The translations under genes and the position numbers were made by a program. Below, one piece after another: positions 33,748 through 41,290 of a stretch of 64,000 bases of DNA. The notes under the pieces were generated by a model. The model ran no database searches. It was given only the letters and a program-made list of their open reading frames with translations, and was not told the DNA's origin. Within the stretch, counting starts at the first letter, position 1. Every line of letters begins with the position of its first letter. The stretch comes from Prevotella sp. (GTDB lineage: Bacteria; Bacteroidota; Bacteroidia; Bacteroidales; Bacteroidaceae): contig JAFYYV010000013.1 of assembly GCA_017557405.1 (NCBI GenBank), positions 1 through 64,000 on the forward strand. The letters are read 5' to 3'.

Positions 33748-36729
33748 ATGCAAAACAAAGGAATTGTAATTGTAACCGCCGTCTTACTGACGCTTGCAAG
33801 CATCTTCTATTTGTCGTTCTCGGCTGCCACGAGATATTATGACAAACAGGCAGCGAAATTGAGCGACCCCATTGCACAGCAGGACTACAAGGACTCTGTG
33901 AAATACATGGGTATCTACAGCTATCAGAAGTGCTTGGAGACTCAGATTGGTCTGGGTCTTGACCTGAAAGGCGGTATGAACGTGATTCTTGAGATCTCAG
34001 TGCCCGACGTTGTCGAGATGCTGGCTGATCACAAGACCGACGCGGCTTTCGTGAAATCGATGGAGGAAGCCAAGAAAGAAGAAGAGACAAGCCAAGACGA
34101 CTTCATCTCGCTGTTTGTGAAGGCTTATCACAAGAACGCTCCCGGACATCGTCTAGCTGAGATTTTCGCCACCCAGCAGTTGCAGGGTAAGGTGAGTCCT
34201 CAGAGCGACGATAACGAGGTGGTGAAGGCATTGCGCACAGAAGTGCAGGCTGCCATCGACAACTCGTTCAATGTGGTGCGTACCCGTATCGACAAGTTCG
34301 GCGTTGTTCAGCCCAACATCCAGAAGTTGGAGGGCCAGCAAGGTCGTATCATGGTTGAAATGCCTGGTATCCGTGAGCCCGAGCGTATGCGTAAGCTTCT
34401 GCAGGGAAGTGCCAACCTCGAGTTCTGGGAGACCTACAACGCAGAGGAGATTATTCCTTATCTGAACCAACTTGACATGCGTGCCGCCAATATGGGCACC
34501 AGTACTGACACGACTGCAGCAGTGAAAGACACTGTTGCTACTGCACAGGCTGATACCACCGCTACCAAGCTGAAGATCAAGAACGAGAACACCAAGGCTG
34601 GTGTGGGCACAAGTAATGATGCACAGTTGGCAGAGGCCAAGAAGCAGCACCCGCTACTTGTCATGTTGCAGACAACTGGTAGTGGCTCGCTCTCACTCGT
34701 TGGTTATGCCAGCGTTCGCGACACCGCCGAGATCAATAGCATCATCTATTCTGAGCTTGCCAAGCAAGTGCTGCCTTCAGACTTGAAGCTACTTTGGAGT
34801 GCAAAGCCCGAGGATGGTGTCCAAGCTAAGAACATCTATGGACTCTATGCCTTGAAGGTAACCAACGCTAATGGTCGCGCTCCGCTGGAGGGTGATGTGG
34901 TGACCGATGCTACCGACCAGTTCAACAACCTGACCGGTCAGCCTGAGGTTTCGATGTCGATGAACACTGAAGGTGCACACCGTTGGGCCAACCTGACAAA
35001 AGCCAACGTAGGTAAGGCAATCGCTATCGTACTTGACGGCGTTGTCTATTCTGCTCCGCGTGTGAATGGTGAAATCAGCGGTGGACAGTCATCTATCTCT
35101 GGTAACTTCACTGTTGAAGATACGAAAGACTTGGCTAACACCTTGAAGTCAGGTCGTATGCCCGCTCCCGCCCGTATCGTGCAGGAAGAAGTGGTAGGTC
35201 CTACGCTCGGTGCTCAGTCCATCAAGCAGGGAGTCATTTCGTTCATCATCGCCTTCATCCTGTTGATGATCTACATGCTCGCCATGTACAACATCATCCC
35301 TGGTATGATGGCCAATTTGGCTCTGCTTGTCAACATCTTCTTCACATTGGGAATCTTGACCTCATTCCAAGCGGCTTTGACTATGTCGGGTATCGCTGGT
35401 ATGGTGCTGTCATTAGGTACTGCGGTCGATGCTAACGTGCTTATCTACGAGCGTATCAAGGAAGAGCTGCGTGGTGGAAAGAACATCAAGCAGGCAGTTG
35501 CCGCTGGTTACGACAATGCATTCTCAGCCATTTTCGACTCGAACTTGACATCACTTATCACGGGTGTCATCCTCTATCTGTTCGGTACAGGTCCTATCCG
35601 TGGTTTCGCAACGACTTGGATGATTGGTATTGTCTGCTCGTTCTTTACCGCTGTGTTCCTCACACGTTTGGTGTACGAGCATCAGTTGAAGCACGACCGT
35701 TGGCAAAACCTGACCTTCAGCACTCCTCTCTCCAAGAACTTGATGCAGAATGTGCACTTCCCCTTCATGGGCGTTTACAAGAAGTCGTTCGCTGTTGCTG
35801 CCGCTGCAGTGGTCATCTTCCTGATCAGCTTCTTTGTTCAGGGCTTGAGCCGTAGCATCGACTTCACCGGTGGTCGCAACTATGTCATCCAGTTCGAGAA
35901 GGCCGTGGAGCCCGAGCAGGTGCGTGGTTTGCTGGCTGAGGCATTCCCTGGCTGCAACACAGGTGCATTGGCATTGGGTACTGACAACAAGACCATCCGT
36001 ATGTCAACCAACTACAAGATTGAGTCGAACAGTTCTACTGTTGACGACGAAGCCGAGGAAATCCTCTACAACGCACTGAAGAAGGCTGGACTCGTGAGCC
36101 AGGCTGACGTTCAGTCGTTCAAGAACCCCGACATTCGCGAAGGAGGATCTATCATCAGTTCTACGAAAGTGGGTCCGTCTATCGCTAAGAACATCACCCG
36201 TGGTGCCTTCATCAGCGTATTCATCGCTCTGTTGGCCATCTTCCTCTACATCTTGCTCCGCTTCCGCAACGTGGCCTTCTCAATTGGTTCTATCGTTGCC
36301 TTGGCACTGGATGCATTGGTGGTCATCGGTCTGTTCTCGCTCTTGCAGAAGGTCATGCCGTTCTCGCTGGAGGTCGACCAGACATTCATCGGTGCCATCT
36401 TGACGGTGATCGGTTACTCTATCAACGATAAGGTAGTGGTGTTCGACCGTATTCGTGAGAACTTGCGTCTCCACCCGAAACAGGATATCCAGAAAGTGTT
36501 TAATGACTCTGTGAACCAAACCTTGGCTCGTACCGTCAACACCTCACTCTCCACATTGATCGTGTTGCTGTGTATCCTCTTCATCGGTGGTACCTCTATC
36601 AAGGGCTTCGCATTCGCCATGACACTCGGTGTGATCTTCGGAACACTGTCATCCATCTTCATTGCTTCGCCCATCGCTTACCTCTGGATGGGTCGTAAGA
36701 TCAAGGAAGATGTCGTTGAAGAAGCATAA
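33748..36729 (+). CDS. secDF: Protein translocase subunit SecDF (fused)
   Basis: 993 residues, a natural fusion of SecD and SecF. SecD half: GLGLDLKGGMNVILEI, the P1 periplasmic region with a Thr/Ala-rich insert (~245-290), and helices with MSGIAGMVLSLGTAVDANVLIYERIKEEL (proton-path Asp). SecF half: SIDFTGGRNYVIQFEK, VGPSIAKNITRGAFIS, TVIGYSINDKVVVFDRIRENLR. Twelve membrane helices in all. It uses the proton gradient to pull exported proteins through SecYEG. A terminator follows. Confidence 0.97.
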   Translation: MQNKGIVIVTAVLLTLASIFYLSFSAATRYYDKQAAKLSDPIAQQDYKDSVKYMGIYSYQKCLETQIGLGLDLKGGMNVILEISVPDVVEMLADHKTDAAFVKSMEEAKKEEETSQDDFISLFVKAYHKNAPGHRLAEIFATQQLQGKVSPQSDDNEVVKALRTEVQAAIDNSFNVVRTRIDKFGVVQPNIQKLEGQQGRIMVEMPGIREPERMRKLLQGSANLEFWETYNAEEIIPYLNQLDMRAANMGTSTDTTAAVKDTVATAQADTTATKLKIKNENTKAGVGTSNDAQLAEAKKQHPLLVMLQTTGSGSLSLVGYASVRDTAEINSIIYSELAKQVLPSDLKLLWSAKPEDGVQAKNIYGLYALKVTNANGRAPLEGDVVTDATDQFNNLTGQPEVSMSMNTEGAHRWANLTKANVGKAIAIVLDGVVYSAPRVNGEISGGQSSISGNFTVEDTKDLANTLKSGRMPAPARIVQEEVVGPTLGAQSIKQGVISFIIAFILLMIYMLAMYNIIPGMMANLALLVNIFFTLGILTSFQAALTMSGIAGMVLSLGTAVDANVLIYERIKEELRGGKNIKQAVAAGYDNAFSAIFDSNLTSLITGVILYLFGTGPIRGFATTWMIGIVCSFFTAVFLTRLVYEHQLKHDRWQNLTFSTPLSKNLMQNVHFPFMGVYKKSFAVAAAAVVIFLISFFVQGLSRSIDFTGGRNYVIQFEKAVEPEQVRGLLAEAFPGCNTGALALGTDNKTIRMSTNYKIESNSSTVDDEAEEILYNALKKAGLVSQADVQSFKNPDIREGGSIISSTKVGPSIAKNITRGAFISVFIALLAIFLYILLRFRNVAFSIGSIVALALDALVVIGLFSLLQKVMPFSLEVDQTFIGAILTVIGYSINDKVVVFDRIRENLRLHPKQDIQKVFNDSVNQTLARTVNTSLSTLIVLLCILFIGGTSIKGFAFAMTLGVIFGTLSSIFIASPIAYLWMGRKIKEDVVEEA

Positions 36730-36766
36730 TCCCAACTTAACCTAACTTTATATACCAAGCAAACCA

Positions 36767-36804
36767 AAGGGCATCTGGGCCGTGTGGCTCAGGTGTCCTT
36801 TTTT
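36767..36804 (+). terminator. secDF terminator
   Basis: AGGGCATCTGGGCC and GGCTCAGGTGTCCT pair with a GTGT loop and six T follow. Confidence 0.9.
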
Positions 36805-36867
36805 CATCAGCGACAAAGAAATACGCAAATTATTGATTCCACAGATCTATAATTCAGGATTTTTGTA

Positions 36868-36875
36868 TAATTTTG
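36868..36875 (+). promoter_or_regulatory. -7 element of rbfA
   Basis: TAATTTTG, 25 bp before the ATG at 36900. The TTG at 36873 lies inside this box and so is not a start codon. Confidence 0.55.
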
Positions 36876-36899
36876 CAACGTAAATATTATCAATTGGAT

Positions 36900-37238
36900 A
36901 TGCAAGAGACAAGACAAAACAAGATTGCACGACTGTTGCAGAAAGAATTGGCCCAGATATTCCAAGAGCAGACTCGCGCCATGAAAGGTGTGATGGTTTC
37001 GGTGACACGCACAAAAGTGAGCCCCGACCTAAGCATCTGCACTGCCTATCTGAGCGTATTCCCCAGCGAACGCGGCGAAGAGATACTGAACAACGTGAAT
37101 GAAAATACGCGTACCATTCGCTACGAACTGGGTACTCGCATTCGCAACCAAGTGCGCATCATTCCAGAGTTGCGCTTCTTCATCGATGACTCTCTGGATT
37201 ACATTGACCATATCGATGAACTATTAAGGGGGCAATAA
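36900..37238 (+). CDS. rbfA: Ribosome-binding factor A
   Basis: 112 residues from MQETRQNKIARLLQKELAQIFQEQ. KH-like fold with MKGVMVSVTRTKVSPDLSICTAYLSVFP and the end IIPELRFFIDDSLDYIDHIDELL, the family signature. It helps mature the 30S subunit at the 16S rRNA 5' end. A longer frame from a TTG at 36873 was rejected because that codon is in the -7 box. The permease gene follows after 33 bp and may share the transcript. Confidence 0.93.
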   Translation: MQETRQNKIARLLQKELAQIFQEQTRAMKGVMVSVTRTKVSPDLSICTAYLSVFPSERGEEILNNVNENTRTIRYELGTRIRNQVRIIPELRFFIDDSLDYIDHIDELLRGQ

Positions 37239-37271
37239 GCACGAAGCATTGAGATTGAAGCAAAGACCGAT

Positions 37272-38513
37272 ATGAATTTTCCTTTTTTCATCGCCCGTCG
37301 CTACGTCTTCTCGAAGAAGTCAACCAACGTCATCAACGTGATCTCGCTGATCTCGGTGATTGGCGTAGCTGTGGGTACAATGGCTCTCATCATCGTGTTG
37401 AGTGTCTTCAACGGTTTTCACGACCTTGTGGCTTCGTTCTTTACACAGATGGATCCACAGCTCAAGGTGGTACCCGTGGAAGGAAAGACAGCACCTGCCG
37501 ATGATCCGATACTTACCCAGATTCGAGAGCTGCCCGAGGTTGACGTGGCGACTGAGACTGTGGAAGACATGGCATTGGCCGTTTTCCTCGACAAACAGGC
37601 GATGGTGACGGTGAAAGGTGTCGATGACAATTTCGACCAACTCACTCATATCACAGAGATTCTATATGGCGATGGCGAGTTCCAATTGCATGCCGCAGAC
37701 CTACAATATGGCATCATCGGCATTCGATTGGCACAGGAACTGGGTGCTAGCACTCGTTTCGGCAGCTATCTGCGCATCTACGCACCACGCCGCGATGGAC
37801 AGCTCGACTTCTCGAATCCCTCTGAAGGCTTCATGCTCGACTCTCTTTGCTCGCCTGGCGTTGTGTTCTCCGTACGTCAAGCCAAATACGACAAGAACTA
37901 TATCATCGCGCCCATCGGCTTCACACGTAACCTGTTCGCCCAGCAGGGCATGGTCTCGGCGTTGGAACTGCGATTGAAAGACGGTAGCGATATTGATGCT
38001 GTGAAGAAAAAGATGAGCCGTATCGCAGGTACCGAATTCCGAGTGCTCGACCGTTTCGAGCAACAGGCCGATACTTTCAAAATCATGCAGATAGAGAAGA
38101 TAATCGCCTACATCTTCCTAACGTTCATCCTCATCGTGGCTTGTTTCAACATTATTGGAAGCCTTTCCATGCTTATCATCGACAAGCGAGATGATGTGCA
38201 GACGTTGCGCAACCTTGGAGCTGACGACCGACAAATCTCGCGCATCTTCCTTTTCGAAGGTCGCTTTATCGCTGTTATCGGAGCCGTGTTGGGCATCGGG
38301 TTGGGTTTGTTGCTCTGTTGGTTGCAACAACGTTACGGACTGGTGTCGTTAGGAGAGAGTAGTGGCTCGTTCGTTGTGAACGCCTATCCTGTGAGTGTCC
38401 ACTATATCGACGTGGTCGTTGTGTTCTTCACGGTGATAGCCGTAGGTTGGCTAGCCGTTTGGTACCCCGTGCGCTATCTGTCGCGCCGATTGTTAGCTGA
38501 CAAGAGCGAATAA
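37272..38513 (+). CDS. LolC/LolE-like ABC transporter permease
   Basis: 413 residues, MacB/FtsX-like topology: an N-terminal helix (VINVISLISVIGVAVGTMALIIVLSVFNGF), a ~220-residue periplasmic domain, then three helices near 280, 335 and 380 (IAYIFLTFILIVACFNIIGSLSMLIIDKRDDVQTLRNLGA, AVIGAVLGIGLGLLLCWL, VVVFFTVIAVGWLAVWYPVRYL). IDKRDDVQTLRNLGAD is the cytosolic coupling stretch. In Bacteroidetes such proteins are the presumed lipoprotein-releasing permeases; the ATPase gene is not adjacent. Confidence 0.85.
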   Translation: MNFPFFIARRYVFSKKSTNVINVISLISVIGVAVGTMALIIVLSVFNGFHDLVASFFTQMDPQLKVVPVEGKTAPADDPILTQIRELPEVDVATETVEDMALAVFLDKQAMVTVKGVDDNFDQLTHITEILYGDGEFQLHAADLQYGIIGIRLAQELGASTRFGSYLRIYAPRRDGQLDFSNPSEGFMLDSLCSPGVVFSVRQAKYDKNYIIAPIGFTRNLFAQQGMVSALELRLKDGSDIDAVKKKMSRIAGTEFRVLDRFEQQADTFKIMQIEKIIAYIFLTFILIVACFNIIGSLSMLIIDKRDDVQTLRNLGADDRQISRIFLFEGRFIAVIGAVLGIGLGLLLCWLQQRYGLVSLGESSGSFVVNAYPVSVHYIDVVVVFFTVIAVGWLAVWYPVRYLSRRLLADKSE

Positions 38514-38519
38514 AAATAT

Positions 38520-38552
38520 GCGCCATCTATATCAAGGTAGATGGCGCTTTAT
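38520..38552. terminator. Terminator between the permease gene and murI
   Basis: GCGCCATCTA and TAGATGGCGC form a perfect 10-bp stem, then TTTATATTTT. Confidence 0.85.
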
Positions 38553-38588
38553 ATTTTCCAAGAAAAAATTATTACTGAAAGAAGGATT

Positions 38589-39425
38589 TCAATCGAGATC
38601 CACATGCTGCACGTTGATGTCTTCGTGCAGGAAGATACGCGCACTATCCTTGAACTTATCGGGGTTCTCGGTGGTCAGGTAGCGAGCTGTAGCACCTTTC
38701 GAGCAACGTCGCTCCATGTCGGGATGGTTCTCGAAATAATGTTGCAGACTATCTGCCACGAATTCACTCTGTGGGATGATTCGCACACCTGGAGTTACAT
38801 ATTTCAGAATCTTGGGCATCAGCAGCGGATAATGGGTGCAACCCAAGATGATAGCATCGATTTCAGGGTCAAGGCGCATAAGTTGATCAAGCCGTTTCTT
38901 CACAAAATAGTCTGCACCCGGTGAGTCGGCCTCATTGTTCTCAATGATGGGAACCCACAAAGGACATGCGACACCCGTGACCTGTATATCGGGACATTGC
39001 TTTTGTATCTCCAGTTTGTAACTCTCGCTGCGCACGGTACCTTCTGTAGCCAATAATCCCACGTGGCGGCTGACAGTCAGTGGGTCGATGGCTTCAGCTG
39101 TGGGGCGTATCACACCCAATACCCGTCGATTGGGGTCCCACTCGGGTAGGTCACGCTGTTGGATGCTGCGTAGCGCCTTTGCCGAAGCTGTATTGCATCC
39201 CAGAATGACCAAATGGCAACCCAGAGAGAAAAGCTTGAGCACAGCCTGACGAGTGAACTGATAGACCACGTCGAACGAGCGCGAGCCATAGGGCGCACGG
39301 GCGTTGTCGCCAAGATACAGATAATCGTATTCGGGCAGCAACTGTCGGATGCCATGCAAGATGGTCAATCCTCCATATCCGGAATCAAACACCCCAATGG
39401 GGCCGGGCGACTGTGGTAGATGCAT
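38589..39425 (-). CDS. murI: Glutamate racemase
   Basis: 278 residues. N-terminal GPIGVFDSGYGGLTIL, the first catalytic Cys in LGCNTASAKALR, the second in ILGCTHYPLLMPKI, and GVACPLWVPIIENNEAD near the substrate. It makes D-glutamate for peptidoglycan. It is the last gene of a minus-strand block starting at the DUF6089-like/uppS/bamA genes; the preceding ompH gene ends 18 bp upstream. Confidence 0.95.
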   Translation of the reverse strand: MHLPQSPGPIGVFDSGYGGLTILHGIRQLLPEYDYLYLGDNARAPYGSRSFDVVYQFTRQAVLKLFSLGCHLVILGCNTASAKALRSIQQRDLPEWDPNRRVLGVIRPTAEAIDPLTVSRHVGLLATEGTVRSESYKLEIQKQCPDIQVTGVACPLWVPIIENNEADSPGADYFVKKRLDQLMRLDPEIDAIILGCTHYPLLMPKILKYVTPGVRIIPQSEFVADSLQHYFENHPDMERRCSKGATARYLTTENPDKFKDSARIFLHEDINVQHVDLD

Positions 39426-39443
39426 ATCAGGTGATATAGTTAA

Positions 39444-39989
39444 TTATTTTCCAATGGCTTTCATCACCTCGTTGGTGATATTACGTCCCATGGTTTCATC
39501 GACATAGGGCAGCGCATTGTTATCGGTGTTGAGCACGAAGGCCAGTTTTAGTTCCTTGCCCACATGCTTGATGGCATTGTTCAGTTTGTTCGTGACAGGT
39601 TGCATGAGGTCTTTTTCGGCCTTTGCCAACAGGCGTACCGACTCATCCTTGAAGGCGACGTTCTTTGCCATCATGTCCTGCAATTCAGCTTGGCGTTTCT
39701 TGAGTATCGATGGTGCGAACTCACGCTGTCCATCCAGAAACTCCACGTACTTCTTGTTGAATTCGTCTTCGCTCCGCTTCATCTCCGACTCGTATTGCGT
39801 TCTCAATGCTGTGATGTTGCGTTGTGCAGCCGCATAGTCGGGCATCGCTTGAAGCACCTCATTGTAACTGAGATAGCCATACGTCATGGCCGCCACAGTC
39901 GGAGCATTAGTCTCTGTGTTGGTAGAGTCCTGAGCCTTGCCCACGAGCGTTGTGAGAAGACACAGGATGAGAAGGATATGTTTCTTCAT
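39444..39989 (-). CDS. OmpH/Skp-family periplasmic chaperone (third copy)
   Basis: 181 residues from the signal-peptide Met (MKKHILLILCLLTTLVGKAQ); 14 upstream codons in frame are ignored. YGYLSYNEVLQAMPDYAAAQ is the first strand and start of the family. A long coiled coil follows (ITALRTQYESEMKRSEDEFNKKY...KRQAELQDMMAKNVAF), and the C-terminal strand is ELKLAFVLNTDNNALPYVDETMGRNITNEVMKAIGK. Skp trimers carry unfolded outer membrane proteins to BamA, encoded just upstream in this block. Confidence 0.88.
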   Translation of the reverse strand: MKKHILLILCLLTTLVGKAQDSTNTETNAPTVAAMTYGYLSYNEVLQAMPDYAAAQRNITALRTQYESEMKRSEDEFNKKYVEFLDGQREFAPSILKKRQAELQDMMAKNVAFKDESVRLLAKAEKDLMQPVTNKLNNAIKHVGKELKLAFVLNTDNNALPYVDETMGRNITNEVMKAIGK

Positions 39990-40072
39990 CTTCAATGATT
40001 CATTAAAAAGAGGGGGAGTGAGGGATGCCATGCGCCCTGATCACTCCCCCTCTGTGTTATGAGCAGAGGGTT

Positions 40073-40570
40073 TTACTTCAATTTCAACACCTCAGTCTTG
40101 CACTCGCTTGTAACGTCAGTGACGAGAGTGGAACTGATGAAGGGCATCGAGCCTTTCATCACGATGATGGAGTATTTTCCGTTGTTGCCCACATTCTCAA
40201 TGGCCTTAGCCACCTTTGTTTGGATGGGGGCAAGCATCTCCTGCTGTTTCTGTGCCAATGTCTGCTCAGCATCTTGACGTGCCTGCATGATCTTCTGGTA
40301 CATCTCATTGAGGCTCTGCTCGGTCTCCTGTTGCTTGGTAGCATTCATGGTCGACTTCGTCTTATCGTATTCCTCAGACTTGCGCTGCAACTCCTGCTGC
40401 ATGGCCTGGAGTTCGTTGTCCTTTTCCTTGGCCAGAGCTGTCAGTTCACCTTGAGCCTTGGAAAACTCGGGAAGATTCTGAGCAACTGCGTCATAATCGA
40501 CACAACCGATCTTCTGGGCGAACATAGTCATTGGCGCCAGAAGCATCAACATCATAATAATCTTTTTCAT
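40073..40570 (-). CDS. OmpH/Skp-family periplasmic chaperone (second copy)
   Basis: 165 residues. Signal peptide MKKIIMMLMLLAPMTMFAQ, then KIGCVDYDAVAQNLPEFSKAQGEL, a coiled coil of ~80 residues (ELQAMQQELQRKSEEYDKTKSTM...AEQTLAQKQQEMLAPIQTKVAKAI) and the end YSIIVMKGSMPFISSTLVTDVTSECKTEVLKLK. The final strand differs from copies one and three (no Gly-rich NALPY segment), suggesting the copies have diverged in client binding. About 70-80 bp separate it from each ompH neighbour. Confidence 0.88.
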   Translation of the reverse strand: MKKIIMMLMLLAPMTMFAQKIGCVDYDAVAQNLPEFSKAQGELTALAKEKDNELQAMQQELQRKSEEYDKTKSTMNATKQQETEQSLNEMYQKIMQARQDAEQTLAQKQQEMLAPIQTKVAKAIENVGNNGKYSIIVMKGSMPFISSTLVTDVTSECKTEVLKLK

Positions 40571-40639
40571 TTCTTTTTTCTTTTGTTCTTTGTTAATTGT
40601 TTATTGATTTTATTCTGATTCATTTATTAAGAGAGCAGG

Positions 40640-41188
40640 TCAATGGGCATAACCTAGTTTCTGGAGCACCTCGTTGCTGATGTCAACGCTGGGCGAACCA
40701 AAGATGATGCCGGCAGCCTCACTGGCACGGTCGAGCACAAGGCTGTAACCACGCTGTTCCGAGATTTCCTTCACCGTGTTGTAGATTTCCTCCTGAATGG
40801 GGCTCATCAGGCTTTCGCGTTTCTTGAAGAGTTCACCTTCGGGACCAAAGTATTTGCGCTTCAGCTCGCTGGCTTCCTTCTCCTTCTGCATGATGGCCTC
40901 TTGTTTGGTCTTCTTCTGGTCTTCGGAGAGGAACACCACTTCGTTCTGATAGTTCTTGTACATCGTGCTGGCCTCCGTGTTCAGCGCTTCCACCTCAGCC
41001 ATCCATTTCTTCGATACTTGGTTGAGCTGTTCATTGGCGCGCTCAAAGGCAGGAATGTTTTTCAGAATGTACTCCATATCGAGCAAAGCAAACTTCTGTG
41101 CACTAGCCGTGAATGGCATCAAAGCCATCAGGAAAAGGGGCAAAAACCATTTTGCCAGCCTTGCGGTCATGTTGTTTTCTTTTTTCAT
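40640..41188 (-). CDS. OmpH/Skp-family periplasmic chaperone (first copy)
   Basis: 182 residues starting at MKKENNMTARLAKWFLPLFLMALMPFTASAQ, a long but good signal peptide; the open frame extends 27 codons upstream. FALLDMEYILKNIPAFERANEQLNQVSKKW begins the mature protein. The coiled coil runs to ~130, and RGYSLVLDRASEAAGIIFGSPSVDISNEVLQKLGY ends it, as in typical Bacteroidetes OmpH. First of three successive paralogues downstream of bamA, and the most canonical one. Confidence 0.9.
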   Translation of the reverse strand: MKKENNMTARLAKWFLPLFLMALMPFTASAQKFALLDMEYILKNIPAFERANEQLNQVSKKWMAEVEALNTEASTMYKNYQNEVVFLSEDQKKTKQEAIMQKEKEASELKRKYFGPEGELFKKRESLMSPIQEEIYNTVKEISEQRGYSLVLDRASEAAGIIFGSPSVDISNEVLQKLGYAH

Positions 41189-41290
41189 TTTTGTTTCCTC
41201 CGTTATTGGTTGATACTCTTTTAAGACTCTTGACGAAATGGAAAGTTTCTTCAGAGTGTCAATATTCACTATTTTTTTGTTAATTTTTAA

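Noticed and set aside
36873-36875. TTG as start of rbfA
   Set aside because: It lies in the -7 box; the ATG at 36900 starts the conserved protein.
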